From positions 744,001-808,000 of the forward strand of contig CBDCHP010000018.1 of NCBI GenBank assembly GCA_965217265.1: a DNA stretch of 64,000 nt, written 5' to 3'. Shown piece by piece: positions 52,396 to 62,394 of this stretch. The stretch's first letter is position 1, and each line of letters begins with the position of its first letter. The position numbers were made by a program, and so were the translations under genes. The stretch comes from JAGRGG01 sp965217265. Lineage in GTDB: Bacteria > Pseudomonadota > Alphaproteobacteria > Geminicoccales > Geminicoccaceae. A model generated the notes under the pieces. It saw nothing but the letters and a program-made list of their open reading frames with translations, had not been told where the DNA came from and did not search any database.

Positions 52396-54673
52396 AACCG
52401 CTCGCGTCCGCCGCGATCGCCGCGACGTTGAGCATGCCCGAGACGGTCGCGTTCATGGCGACGACCTGGACGGGCTTGGTGAGCCCGCGCAGGACCGGGC
52501 CGATCACCGTGTGGCCGCCCGCCTGGAGCATCAGCTTGGAGGCGATGTGCGCCGCGTGCAGGGACGGCATGACCAGCACGTTCGCCGGCCCCGACAGACG
52601 GCAGAACGGGTAGAGCCTGAGGAGATCCGGGTCGAGGGCGACGTCGGCGCTCATCTCGCCGTCGTACTCGAAGTCGACGCCGCGCCCGTCGAGGACCTCG
52701 ACGGCGTCGCGCATCCGAACCGCGCGTCTGACCCGCGGGTTGCCGAAGGTGGCGAACGACAAGAACGCGACGCGCGGCGTGAAGCCCATCTGCCGGGCGA
52801 AGCCCGCGGTCTGGATCGCGATCTCGGCGCACTCCTCGGGGGTCGGCGCCTCGTGCACGAGCGTGTCGGCGATGAAGACCGTGTGGCTGCGGGTGATGAC
52901 GATCGTGACGCCGAACATGCGCCCGCCCGCGATCGGGTCGACGACGAGGCGCAGATCGCCCAGGACCGTGCCGAAGCGGCGGGTGAGGCCGGAGACGAGC
53001 GTGTCGGCGTGGCCGGACGCCACCATGCAGGCACCGAACACGTTGCGGTCCTGGTGGACGAGGCGCTGGCAGTCGCGAAGCAGGAGGCCGTTGCGGCGCT
53101 GGCGCTCGTAGAGGAGGTCGATGTAGGCCTCGTTGTCGGCGCTCAGGCGGGCGTTTTGCACCTCGATCCCGTCCAGGCGCTCGATGCCCATGCCGCGCGC
53201 CGTCTCCTTGACGGTCTCCTCGCGGCCGACGAGGATCGGCACGCCCAGGCCCTGGTTGCGCCAGGAGACGGCGGCGGCGACCGCCTTCTCCTCCTCGCCC
53301 TCGCAGAAGACGACGCGCTTGGGGTTCGCCGCCACCCGCTCGATGATGAGCTGCATCTGGCTCGCGGTCGGGTCGAGGCGCGTGCGCAGCTTCGCCTTGT
53401 AGCGCTCGGTGCTGACCAGCGGCTTGCGCGCCACGCCGCTCTCGATCGCCGCCTGCGCCACGGCGGCCGAGACGTGGCTGATCAGCCTCGGATCGAACGG
53501 GGTCGGGATCAGGTAGTCGCGCCCGAAGCGCAAGCGCCGGCCGCGATACGCCGTCATCACCTCGTCCGGCACCTCCTCGCGGGCGAGTGCCGCGATGGCG
53601 TAGGCCGCCGCGATCTTCATCGTGTCATTGATCGTCCTGGCCCGCACGTCCAAGGCGCCGCGGAAGATGTAGGGAAAGCCCAGGACGTTGTTGACTTGGT
53701 TGGGGTAGTCCGAGCGCCCGGTCGCGACGATGGCGTCGGGGCGGATGTCGTGCGCCTCCTCGGGCGTGATCTCGGGGTCGGGGTTGGCCATGGCGAAGAT
53801 GATCGGGTCGCGCCCCATCGAGCGGACCATGTCGGCGGTGAACGCGCCCTTGACCGAGAGGCCGAACGCGGCGTCGGCCCCGGCCATCGCGTCTGCGAGC
53901 GTGCGCGCAGACGTGTCGATCGCGTGCGCCGACTTCCACTGGTTCATGCCGGCCTCGCGGCCCTGGTAGATGACGCCCTTGGTGTCGCACAAGATCACGC
54001 CCTCGTGCGGCATCCCCATCGCCTTCAGCAGTTCGGCGCAGGCGATGCCGGCCGAGCCGGCGCCGTTGACGACGAGCCTCGCGTCGCGCAAGGAGCGGCC
54101 GGTGAGGTCGAGCGCGTTGACGAGCGCGGCGGCGGCGATGATCGCGGTGCCGTGCTGGTCGTCGTGGAAGACCGGGATGTCCATCGCCTCGCGCAGCCGG
54201 GCTTCGATGACGAAGCACTCGGGCGCCTTGATGTCTTCGAGGTTGATCCCGCCGAAGCTGGGGCCGAGCAGCCGCACGGCGTCGACGAAGGCGTCGACGT
54301 CGGTGGTGTCGAGTTCGAGGTCGATGCCGTCGATGTCGGCGAAGCGCTTGAACAGGACGGCTTTGCCCTCCATCACCGGCTTCGACGCGAGCGCGCCGAT
54401 GTTGCCGAGGCCCAAGACGGCCGTGCCGTTCGAGACGACGGCGACGAGGTTGCCCTTCGCCGTGTAGTCGTAGGCTTTGGCCGGGTCCTTCGCGATCGCG
54501 AGGCAGGGGATCGCGACGCCGGGCGAGTAGGCGAGCGACAGGTCGCGCTGCGTCGTCAGCGGCTTGGTCGGCGCCACCTCGATCTTGCCGGGCCGGCCGC
54601 GGGCGTGCAGGTCGAGCGCCTCCTCGCCAGTCGTCCGCGCCGCCTGTTCTTCCAGGCCCGTATCGTTCGCCAT
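52394..54673 (-). CDS. maeB: NADP-dependent malic enzyme with phosphotransacetylase-like domain
   Basis: 759 residues. Residues 1-430 are the malic enzyme (LAYSPGVAIPCLAIAKDP, FHDDQHGTAIIAAAALVNAL, NGAGSAGIACAELL), converting malate to pyruvate, CO2 and NADPH. Residues 440-759 are a PTA-like domain that regulates the enzyme by acetyl-CoA in homologues. Full length is normal for MaeB. The gene is monocistronic and divergent from htpX. Confidence 0.95.
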   Translation of the reverse strand: MANDTGLEEQAARTTGEEALDLHARGRPGKIEVAPTKPLTTQRDLSLAYSPGVAIPCLAIAKDPAKAYDYTAKGNLVAVVSNGTAVLGLGNIGALASKPVMEGKAVLFKRFADIDGIDLELDTTDVDAFVDAVRLLGPSFGGINLEDIKAPECFVIEARLREAMDIPVFHDDQHGTAIIAAAALVNALDLTGRSLRDARLVVNGAGSAGIACAELLKAMGMPHEGVILCDTKGVIYQGREAGMNQWKSAHAIDTSARTLADAMAGADAAFGLSVKGAFTADMVRSMGRDPIIFAMANPDPEITPEEAHDIRPDAIVATGRSDYPNQVNNVLGFPYIFRGALDVRARTINDTMKIAAAYAIAALAREEVPDEVMTAYRGRRLRFGRDYLIPTPFDPRLISHVSAAVAQAAIESGVARKPLVSTERYKAKLRTRLDPTASQMQLIIERVAANPKRVVFCEGEEEKAVAAAVSWRNQGLGVPILVGREETVKETARGMGIERLDGIEVQNARLSADNEAYIDLLYERQRRNGLLLRDCQRLVHQDRNVFGACMVASGHADTLVSGLTRRFGTVLGDLRLVVDPIAGGRMFGVTIVITRSHTVFIADTLVHEAPTPEECAEIAIQTAGFARQMGFTPRVAFLSFATFGNPRVRRAVRMRDAVEVLDGRGVDFEYDGEMSADVALDPDLLRLYPFCRLSGPANVLVMPSLHAAHIASKLMLQAGGHTVIGPVLRGLTKPVQVVAMNATVSGMLNVAAIAADASG

Positions 54674-54813
54674 CGTCTCGCGCTCCCCCGCCCTTCGTTC
54701 GCGCCTTCCTAGACGCCGCGGGCGGGGGACGGCAACCGTGCATACCTCGGCTTGGCGCTGCCCCGCCGCATCCCTACCTATGAAGGGCCGAAGCAAGGGA
54801 GAATGCCGCGACC

Positions 54814-55746
54814 ATGAACGTGATGCGCACAGGATTGCTGCTCGCGGCTCTGATGGCCCTGTTCCTCGCGATCGGCTACGCGCTCGGCGGCGTGCAAGGC
54901 GCCTTGATCGCGCTGGTCCTGGCCTTGGGCATGAACTTCTTCGCCTACTGGAACTCGGGCAGCATGGTCTTGCGTATGCACGGTGCCCGCGAGGCGACGC
55001 CGGCCGCGGCCCCCGACCTCTATCGCCTCGTCGCCGGCCTCGCCGAGCGCGCCGCCCTGCCGATGCCCAAGGTCTACATCATCGAGCAGGCGCAGCCGAA
55101 CGCGTTCGCCACCGGCCGCAGCCCCGAGCACGCGGCCGTCGCCTGCACGACGGGCATCCTGCAGGTCCTGTCGCGCGAGGAGCTGGGCGGCGTCATCGCG
55201 CACGAACTGGCGCACATCAAGAACCGCGACACGCTCACCATGACGATCGCAGCCTCGATCGCGGGCGCGATCGGCTTTCTCGCCAACTTCGCCTTCTTCT
55301 TCGGCGGTTCGGGCCAGAACCGGCCGAACCCGGTCGCGCTCATCGCCATCATGCTGCTGGCGCCCGTGAGCGCCACCTTGATCCAGCTCGGCATCTCGCG
55401 CACGCGCGAGTTCTCGGCCGACGCGCTGGGTGCTGAGATCAGCGGCCGGCCGCGCTCGCTCGCCTCGGCGCTGGGCAAGATCCAAGCGGCGGCGCAGGGA
55501 CGGCGGTTGCCAACGGCCGAGCGCAATCCGGCGACGGCGCCGCTCTTCATCGTCAACCCCCTGCACGGCGGCGGGATCGGCGCCCTGTTTCGCACCCACC
55601 CGCCGACCGAGGAGCGCATCCGCCGCCTCATGGCGCTCGACGCGGCGTCCGAGCCGCCGGGCGTTACGATGGCGTCCGCGTCTACCGCGCACCGCCGGGG
55701 CGGCAGCGTCCCCGCCGCCGGCGGGCGGCGCGGCCCCTGGGGCTGA
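54814..55746 (+). CDS. htpX: Membrane zinc metalloprotease HtpX
   Basis: 310-residue M48B protease of membrane quality control. Four hydrophobic segments, the zinc motif HELAHIKNRD, and the downstream Glu ligand in SRTREFSADALGAEI are visible. RTHPPTEERIRRLMAL is the conserved C-terminal block. A glycine/arginine-rich tail extends it slightly. It is divergent from maeB across 140 bp. Confidence 0.95.
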   Translation: MNVMRTGLLLAALMALFLAIGYALGGVQGALIALVLALGMNFFAYWNSGSMVLRMHGAREATPAAAPDLYRLVAGLAERAALPMPKVYIIEQAQPNAFATGRSPEHAAVACTTGILQVLSREELGGVIAHELAHIKNRDTLTMTIAASIAGAIGFLANFAFFFGGSGQNRPNPVALIAIMLLAPVSATLIQLGISRTREFSADALGAEISGRPRSLASALGKIQAAAQGRRLPTAERNPATAPLFIVNPLHGGGIGALFRTHPPTEERIRRLMALDAASEPPGVTMASASTAHRRGGSVPAAGGRRGPWG

Positions 55747-55899
55747 GGCGCCGCTGACCGGCAAGCGTCGTCGCGCTGGAATGGTACGTGCGTGCCGCCC
55801 ACGGCGGCGGCGCCTTGATCCCCGCCGTTTTGCCCTTTATGACGAGCGGCAACGTGAAATCACGCCGCCCCTGACGGGCGGTTCTCGGGGAAGGCAGCA

Positions 55900-56991
55900 A
55901 TGCAGTACAATACGTTCAAGCGCGGTTTGGGCGCCGTCGCCCTCGGCACCTTGATGCTCGGCGCGCTCGGCACCCCGGCCAAGGCCGAGATCGACAAGAT
56001 CCGCTGGCCGGTGCCGATGTCGTTCGCCTCCAACCTTACCGCGCTCGGCGACACCATGCCCTGGGTCGCGGAGCACGTGAAGGCGCTCAGCGACGGCCAG
56101 ATCGACCTGCGCATCTTCGAGCCCGGCAAGATGGTGCCGGCCTTGGGCATCTTCGAGGGCGTCAGCCAGGGCAAGATCGAGGCGGGCTACTCCTGGATGG
56201 GCTACGAGATCGGCCAGGTGCCGGCATCCGCCCTGTTCGGCGCCATGCCGTTCGGCCTGGAGCCGGCCCAGTACGCCGCTTGGTACTACTACGCCGGCGG
56301 CAAGGAACTGGTCGAGGAGACCTTCGAGCCCCACAACGTCCACCCGATCTTCTGCGGCACGATCAGCCCGGAGGCGGCCGGCTGGTCGAACAAGGAGATC
56401 AAGTCGGCCGACGACATCAAGGGCCTGAAGTGGCGCGCGGCCGGCCTGGGCGGCAAGGTCTGGCAGAAGATGGGCGCCTCGGTCACGCTGCTGCCCGGCG
56501 GCGAACTGTTCCAGGCGCTGGAGAAGGGCGTCTTGGATGGCACCGAGTTCTCGCTGCCGACCGTGGACGCGCAGCTCGGTTTCAATCAGGTGGCGAAGTA
56601 CTACTACCTGCCCGGCTGGCACCAGCCGTCCACCTCGCAGTACCTCTACGTACAAAAGGGCAAGTGGGACGAGTTGTCCGAGCAGACCAAGGCGATCATC
56701 GACGGCGCCTGCACCGCCGGCGTGACCATGGCGATCGCCAAGTCCGAGGCGCTGCAAGGCCCGCAGCTCAACAAGTTCCAGGAGGGCGGCACCGTGGCCG
56801 AGCAGTTCTCCCCTGAGCTTCTCACGGCGTTCGAGGACGCGACCAAGGAAGTCTTGGAGGAAGAGGCCGGCAAGGACGAGATGTTCAAGAAGGTGTACGA
56901 GTCGCAGATCGCCTTCAAGCAAGGCAACGCCGACTGGAACCGCCTCGGCTACCTGCCGCGCGATTTCGACGCCATCCCGGCCGCGAACTGA
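55900..56991 (+). CDS. dctP: TRAP transporter substrate-binding protein
   Basis: 363-residue periplasmic DctP-family protein with a signal peptide ending near GALGTPAKA. The ligand-clamp arginine is in GLKWRAAGLGGKVWQKMG. WMGYEIGQVPA and YYYLPGWHQPST are like those of TakP-type alpha-keto/organic acid binders, so a monocarboxylate or keto acid is a reasonable guess. It is followed by a terminator hairpin and then the two membrane-subunit genes. Confidence 0.92.
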   Translation: MQYNTFKRGLGAVALGTLMLGALGTPAKAEIDKIRWPVPMSFASNLTALGDTMPWVAEHVKALSDGQIDLRIFEPGKMVPALGIFEGVSQGKIEAGYSWMGYEIGQVPASALFGAMPFGLEPAQYAAWYYYAGGKELVEETFEPHNVHPIFCGTISPEAAGWSNKEIKSADDIKGLKWRAAGLGGKVWQKMGASVTLLPGGELFQALEKGVLDGTEFSLPTVDAQLGFNQVAKYYYLPGWHQPSTSQYLYVQKGKWDELSEQTKAIIDGACTAGVTMAIAKSEALQGPQLNKFQEGGTVAEQFSPELLTAFEDATKEVLEEEAGKDEMFKKVYESQIAFKQGNADWNRLGYLPRDFDAIPAAN

Positions 56992-57024
56992 GGGCCGGGC
57001 TCAGCACCCGCCGCCCGAACGAGG

Positions 57025-57057
57025 ATGGCCCGGACTTTGGCTCCGGGCCATTTTCTT
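57025..57057 (+). terminator. Rho-independent terminator or attenuator between dctP and dctQ
   Basis: ATGGCCCGGA (57025-57034), loop of 7 nt, then TCCGGGCCAT (57042-57051): a perfect 10-bp stem ending in TTTCTT. Its place between P and QM genes would give excess binding protein over membrane subunits by partial termination. Confidence 0.85.
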
Positions 57058-57114
57058 CGGCGCCCACGTTCCTCAACGATATCGGCGCAACGACAACGAA
57101 GGAGGGGCGTGGGG

Positions 57115-57693
57115 ATGGCCCAAGCCACGGATGCCGCGCATCAGGTCGAAGAGGCGCACGAGTTCGCGCTGCCGCACACCGCCCTCAGCGACAAGATCGA
57201 GGCGGTCGTGCGCGGCATCGGCAAAGCCTCGGCTTGGCTGTGGTTCGCCCTGTTGGTCGTGATCATCGTCCAGGTGGTCTTGCGCTACGTCTTCAACCAG
57301 GGTTCGGTCATGCTCGAAGAGATACAGTGGCATCTCTTCGGCATCGGCTTCATGCTGGGGCTCTCCTACGCGCTGGTCGAGGACCGGCACGTCCGCGTCG
57401 ACGTCGTCGCCGAGCGCCTGCGGCCCAAGACGCGGGCCTGGATCGAGATCGTCGGCCTATGCGTCTTTCTCCTCCCCTTCTCGCTCGCACTCGTCGTCGA
57501 GGGCATTCCCTACGCCGTCACCTCCTACACCATGAACGAGATCTCCAGCGCCCCGGACGGCCTGCCGTACCGCTGGATCCCCAAATCGTTCATTCCCATC
57601 GCGATGCTGATCCTGGCGCTCGCCGGCTTCGCCCGCCTCCTGCGCGCCGTGGCCCTCGTGCGCGGCACCGGCTACCGCCGGGTCGAGGGATAA
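57115..57693 (+). CDS. dctQ: TRAP transporter small membrane subunit
   Basis: 192-residue DctQ-family protein with four hydrophobic segments. The conserved VVLRYVFNQGSVMLEEIQWHLFGIGFMLG and HVRVDVVAERLRP are visible. GGAGGGG lies upstream of the ATG at 57115. It is followed 4 bp later by the large subunit. Confidence 0.93.
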   Translation: MAQATDAAHQVEEAHEFALPHTALSDKIEAVVRGIGKASAWLWFALLVVIIVQVVLRYVFNQGSVMLEEIQWHLFGIGFMLGLSYALVEDRHVRVDVVAERLRPKTRAWIEIVGLCVFLLPFSLALVVEGIPYAVTSYTMNEISSAPDGLPYRWIPKSFIPIAMLILALAGFARLLRAVALVRGTGYRRVEG

Positions 57694-57697
57694 GCCG

Positions 57698-59059
57698 ATG
57701 CTACCGAGCTACGAGATCATCGTCGTCATCTTCCTCCTCTCCTTCATGCTCAGCCTGTTCTCGGGCTTCCCGATCGCCTGGATATTAGGGGGCTTGAGCT
57801 TCGTCTTCACCGTCGTTGCCATCGTCTTGTTCAACTACTTCGACATCGACACGTTCTTCCTCGACGAGTGGTCCGACTTTGCCATCATCGTCGATCGCAT
57901 CTGGGCCACCATGTCGAATTGGGTGCTGGTGGCGCTGCCGATGTTCGTCTTCATGGGGCTGATGCTGGACCGCTCGGGCGTCGCCGAGAAGTTGATGCAC
58001 GACTTCACGGCGCTGTTCGGCCGCTTCAACGGCGGGCTCGCGATCTCGGTCGTGCTGATCGGCGTGCTGCTCGCCGCGTCCACCGGCATCGTCGGCGCCT
58101 CGGTCGTCCTGCTCGCCGTCCTGGCGCTGCCGGCGATGCTTCAGGCGCACTATTCGCCGGCGCTCGCGGCGGGCGTCGTCGCCTCGTCCGGCACGCTCGG
58201 CATCCTGATCCCGCCGTCGATCATGCTCGTCATCATGGCCGACCAGCTCAGCCTCTCGGTCGGCGAACTGTTCATGGGGGCCCTGTTCCCCGGCCTCCTG
58301 CTCGGCCTGCTCTATTTCGGCTTCATCGCGCTGGTCGGCGTCTTCAGACCCAAGCTGGCGCCAAAGCCGCAGAACCTGGAGCCGGTCACGTTCGCGCTCG
58401 TCCTCGACACCCTGATCGCGGTCGTGCCGCCCTTGTTCTTGATCGTCGCCGTCCTGGGCTCGATCTTCGCCGGCATCGCCACGCCGACCGAGGCATCCGG
58501 CATCGGCGCCTTCGGTGCGATGATCCTAGCGCTGTTCAACCGGCGCCTCAACCTCAAGGTCCTGCACCAAGTCTGCGTCGAGACGGCGCTGACGACGGCC
58601 TTCATCTTCGGCATCTTCATCGGCGCCACCGCGTTCGCCCTCGTCATGCGCTCGCTCGGCGGCGACGAGTTGATCGCCGAGACGCTCAAGGGCCTCCCCT
58701 TCGGCCCGAACGGGATCGTCCTCTTCATCCTCCTGATCGCCTTCATCGCCGGGTTCTTCCTCGACTGGCTAGAGATCACGCTGATCATCCTGCCGCTCGT
58801 CGCCCCCGTCGTCATCGAACTCGGCTTCGATGAGGTGTGGTTCGTCGTCCTGTTCGCCGTCTGCCTGCAGACCTCGTTCCTCACCCCCCCGGTCGGCTTC
58901 TCGCTCTTCTACCTAAAAGGCGTGGCCCCACCCGAGATCACGACGATCGACATCTATAAGGGCATCATTCCCTTCGTTCTCCTGCAGTTGCTGGCAATCT
59001 TCCTCGTCTTCGAGTTTCCAAAGATCGTGCTGTGGCTACCTCAGGCACTGTACGGCTGA
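57698..59059 (+). CDS. dctM: TRAP transporter large membrane subunit
   Basis: 453-residue DctM-family, Na+-coupled permease with about twelve segments. Diagnostic stretches are MFVFMGLMLDRSGVAEKLM, ASSGTLGILIPPSIMLVIMAD, TPTEASGIGAFGAM and FLTPPVGFSLFYLKGV. The TGA stop shares its A with a half copy of the palindromic element. Confidence 0.95.
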   Translation: MLPSYEIIVVIFLLSFMLSLFSGFPIAWILGGLSFVFTVVAIVLFNYFDIDTFFLDEWSDFAIIVDRIWATMSNWVLVALPMFVFMGLMLDRSGVAEKLMHDFTALFGRFNGGLAISVVLIGVLLAASTGIVGASVVLLAVLALPAMLQAHYSPALAAGVVASSGTLGILIPPSIMLVIMADQLSLSVGELFMGALFPGLLLGLLYFGFIALVGVFRPKLAPKPQNLEPVTFALVLDTLIAVVPPLFLIVAVLGSIFAGIATPTEASGIGAFGAMILALFNRRLNLKVLHQVCVETALTTAFIFGIFIGATAFALVMRSLGGDELIAETLKGLPFGPNGIVLFILLIAFIAGFFLDWLEITLIILPLVAPVVIELGFDEVWFVVLFAVCLQTSFLTPPVGFSLFYLKGVAPPEITTIDIYKGIIPFVLLQLLAIFLVFEFPKIVLWLPQALYG

Positions 59060-59092
59060 ACGCTTCGCGTCGCCCGCGGCGGGCTTTCGTGT
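59059..59092. repeat. Dispersed palindromic intergenic element, copy 7 (half)
   Basis: Only the left arm is kept: AACGCTTCGCGTCGCCCGCG, then GCGGGCTTTCG. It follows the dctM stop directly and precedes the convergent LysR gene. The inner T-rich run is eroded. Confidence 0.6.
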
Positions 59093-59122
59093 CTGGTCGT
59101 TACGCCGTGGGGTCGCGGGCAT

Positions 59123-60043
59123 CTACGACGTGACGCGCCCGACGTGGGCGGCCAGGGCGTCGAGGAACACGCGCACCGCCGGCACCGACGCGCGTCGGGG
59201 CGGCAGGGACGCGTAGATCTCGATGTCCGGACCCCGCCAACGCGGCAGCGCACGGACGAGCTCGCCGGACCTGACGAGAACGTCGCCGTAGACGTCCGGC
59301 AAGAAGGCCACGCCGGCGCCGGTGCGCAGCACGCCGAGCGCGACGGTCGGATCGCCGACCGAGAGCAGCGGCGGGGCGACCATCCGAACCGTTCGATCCT
59401 CGTCGCGCAAGACCCACTCGGACGGCACGCTGCTGACGTCGATGAGAACGCGGCCGAGCCCCTCGATTGCGTCGGGGTCGTCGAGATCGACGCCGTCTTG
59501 AAGCGAGTGATGCACGTAGAGGCAAAGGACGGCGCTCACGATCCGCCGCGTGATCAGGTAGGGCGCGCTCGGACGGCCCACCCGCAGCACCACGTCCAAG
59601 TTCTCGGCCAACGGATCGGGACCGCGGCTCGTCACGCGCAGCGTCGTCTTGATCTCAGGGTAGGCGTGGGCGAGCGAGGCGAGCACGGGCGCTAGAAGCT
59701 GCTGCCCGGTCAGGGCGCTGGCGGCGATCCTCAAGGGGCCGCTCGGCGCGCCCGTGGCCCGGCGCAGCGTCTCCTCGGCCTCTCGGGCCGCCTCGACGGC
59801 GGCGTCCGCCGCGGGGCGCAGCATCTCGCCCAGGGGCGTGAGACGAAGGCCCCGGGCAACGCGGTCGAAGAGCGGCGAGCCCGCCACGGCCTCCAGCCGC
59901 GCGAGAGACCGGGACAGCGTCGCCTTGGAGATCCCGAAATGCCGCGAGGCCGCGCTGACGCCGCCGTAGGCCGCGATCAGGCCGAAGACGCGCAAGTCCT
60001 CGGCATCGAAGTCGCCGGACGCCAAAGCGACACCTCCACGCAT
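59123..60043 (-). CDS. LysR-family transcriptional regulator
   Basis: 306 residues. The N-terminal HTH (LRVFGLIAAYGGVSAASRHFGISKATLSRSLARLEAVAGSPLF) and a periplasmic-binding-like effector domain place it in the LysR family, in the CrgA/DsdC-like subgroup that activates or represses adjacent oxidoreductase genes. It is divergent from the flavin monooxygenase gene, with 206 bp between them for operators. The ligand is unknown. Confidence 0.92.
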   Translation of the reverse strand: MRGGVALASGDFDAEDLRVFGLIAAYGGVSAASRHFGISKATLSRSLARLEAVAGSPLFDRVARGLRLTPLGEMLRPAADAAVEAAREAEETLRRATGAPSGPLRIAASALTGQQLLAPVLASLAHAYPEIKTTLRVTSRGPDPLAENLDVVLRVGRPSAPYLITRRIVSAVLCLYVHHSLQDGVDLDDPDAIEGLGRVLIDVSSVPSEWVLRDEDRTVRMVAPPLLSVGDPTVALGVLRTGAGVAFLPDVYGDVLVRSGELVRALPRWRGPDIEIYASLPPRRASVPAVRVFLDALAAHVGRVTS

Positions 60044-60249
60044 GACGAGCTACCAAATTTTTGAAACGATGCATTCCAAACTGATGCGTTTTCAACGGGG
60101 ATCAAGCTGTCATCTTGTCGAACGGAGCACCCCGTACGCGAGAAGAGCCCAGGATGACCGAACCGAAACGCCCCACACCCTCATCAGGCTCTCCCCCCTC
60201 GTCCGGCAAGGCGGTTTTGAGGGCGTTGCACCAAACGAGAGAACCGAAC

Positions 60250-61873
60250 ATGACCGACATCCTCGTCGCGGGCGCCGGCCCGACCGGCATGACGACGGCG
60301 ATTGAGCTCGCCCGCAGGGGTGTCGGCGTGCGCGTCATCGAACGCCGCAGCGAACCCTCCACCCGCTCCAAGGCGCTCGTCGTGCACGCCCGCACGCTGG
60401 AGTTCATGGACATTCTCGGCATCGCGGACGGGCTGGTCGGCCGCGGCTACACCTCGCCCGGCATCGACTTCAGCGCGAACAGGTCAAAGCCGCTGCGGGC
60501 CAACATGTACGGCCTGGACACGCGCTTTCCCTTCATCCTGATCCTGCCGCAGGCCGAGACCGAGGCGGTGCTGGAAGCGAAGCTGAACGGGCTCGGCATC
60601 GAGGTCGAGCGCGGCTGCGAGCTGACCGGCTTCGTCGAGGACGGGAATGTCGTTTGCGCCCGGGTGAAGACGAACGATACTGCCGGCACGATCGAGGCGC
60701 GCTATCTCGTCGGCGCGGACGGGTCCAAGAGCCGCGTCCGCGAGACGCTCGGCATCCCCTTCAAGGGCTCGCGCTACGACTGGACCGCGACGCTCGGCAA
60801 CGTTTGGATGGAGGGGCATCACGCGGAAGGGGGCACCGAGCAGCACGCCAACGCCCGCGGCCTCGCCTTCATCGTGCCCTTCAGCGACGGCTCGCACCGC
60901 ATCGTCACCATCGACCGCAGGTTCCAGGGCCAAGACTGGGGCCGGGAGCTGTCGATCGAGCAATTGCAGGAGTCGATCGGCGCGATCCTGGAGAAGCCGG
61001 TCAGGCTGCGCGACCCGAAATGGCTGACGAAGTGGGGCGCTGAACTGCGCCTCGCCGACAGATACCGCGAAGGCCGCGTCTTCATCGCTGGCGATGCCGC
61101 GCACACCCACAGCCCGGCCGGCGGACAAGGGATGAACACAGGCATCCAAGACGCCTTCAATCTCGGCTGGAAGCTGGGCACTCGTCGTCGAGGGCGTGGC
61201 GCCCGACGCGCTCTTGGACACCTACGACGCCGAGCGGCACGCCATCGGCGAGCGCGTGCTGAAAACCAGCGACCGTCTGCTGCGGAGCCTCTTGATCCGC
61301 AACCGCGCGGTGCGGGGTCTGCGCGAGCTGGCGTTTCGTGCCCTCATCCCGCGTTCGAGCGTGCAAGAGGCGATCGCGGGCAACCTGTCGGGCCTCGGCG
61401 TCGCGTACGAGACGGGGCACGGCGCGTGGGCCGGGCGGCGCGTGCCCGACATGGAGATCATGTCGGCCGAGCACGAGCGGGTGCGGTTCTACGAGATCAT
61501 GCGCGGTCCCGGCTACGTCGCGCTCGTCTTCATCGATCCCGACCAAGCGGTGGAGAGACGCGACGCGATCGCCGAGATTACCTCGCACCGCGACGACGCC
61601 CTGCGAACGATCGTCCTGCTCAACAACGGCCTGCCCGAGCTGCACGATTTAGGGGCGGAGACGTTCGTCGACTATCAAGGCGACTTCGAGACCAAGATCG
61701 GCGTCCGCACCGGCCGGATCGTCCTCGTGCGTCCCGACGGCTACGTCGCGTTCGATCTCGACACGCTCGATCCCGACGCCTTCGCGGCGCGGCTAGAGAC
61801 GTGGAAGACCCGCCGCCCGCTCTTCTCCGTCGTCCCTCCCATCGAGATCGATCGCCGCGTCGCGGTCGGGTGA
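60250..61873 (+). pseudogene. FAD-dependent aromatic-type monooxygenase, frameshifted
   Basis: The first 309 codons encode a PheA/TfdB/MhpA-type flavin hydroxylase: GAGPTGMTTAIELARRG (FAD dinucleotide motif), DG motif in LVGADGSKSRVRETLG, and GD motif in GRVFIAGDAAHTHSPAGGQGMN. An extra G in the GGG at 61176-61178 shifts the frame. The following frame resumes LVVEGVAPDALLDTYDAERHAIGERV and runs to the stop at 61873 with a thioredoxin-like C-terminal domain. Joined length would be about 540 residues, normal for the family. The copy is inactive unless the extra base is a sequencing error. Confidence 0.85.
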
Positions 61874-61910
61874 GCGCGCGACGGCCCACTCCAAGCCAAG
61901 GAACACGATC

Positions 61911-62294
61911 ATGTCGGATGCCGTCATCCATTCCCGCACCAGCGGACTTCAGCGGAAGACCTGGGCGCTGTGGACGCTCCAGATCCTCGCGGCCCTGGCC
62001 TTCCTCGCCGCGGGCGGCTCGAAGCTCGCCGGTGTCGAGAATATGGTCGCCCTGTTCGATCAAATTGGGCTCGGACAGTGGTTGCGCTACCTGACCGGCG
62101 TTCTGGAGGTCGGCGGCGCGATCCTGCTGCTCGTGCCGCGCACGGCCTGGATCGGCGGCGCCCTCCTGGCCTACGCGATGCTCGGCGCCGTGCTCACCCA
62201 CCTCGTGATCGGCGACAGCCCGGTCCTGGCCTTGCTCCTGTTCAGCGTCACCGCGCTGATCGCGTGGCATCGGTGGCCCGGCGCGGTGCGCTAG
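61911..62294 (+). CDS. DoxX-family membrane protein
   Basis: 127 residues with four hydrophobic segments (ALWTLQILAALAFLAAGGSKLAG; LRYLTGVLEVGGAILLLV; AWIGGALLAYAMLGAVLTHLVIG; PVLALLLFSVTALIAWH). The pattern is DoxX/DoxD-like. It lies 37 bp after the monooxygenase and is probably co-transcribed. Role unknown; the family is often linked to quinone or redox stress. Confidence 0.85.
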   Translation: MSDAVIHSRTSGLQRKTWALWTLQILAALAFLAAGGSKLAGVENMVALFDQIGLGQWLRYLTGVLEVGGAILLLVPRTAWIGGALLAYAMLGAVLTHLVIGDSPVLALLLFSVTALIAWHRWPGAVR

Positions 62295-62394
62295 GCACCC
62301 CGACAGGAAGGCCAATGCGATCCCGTCGCGGACGCGCGCCGACGCGCGGTCGACGCCGTGCACGCCCTTTCCCATCCTCCCAAGGCTCCCGCCC

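Noticed and set aside
52511..54712. Open frame of 733 codons on the plus strand
   Set aside because: Antisense to maeB, which has clear family motifs along its length; the shadow shows no domain pattern.
60250..61873. Programmed frameshift in the flavin monooxygenase
   Set aside because: No slippery heptamer or stimulatory structure is evident and this family is not known to use frameshifting; a one-base insertion or sequencing error is simpler.
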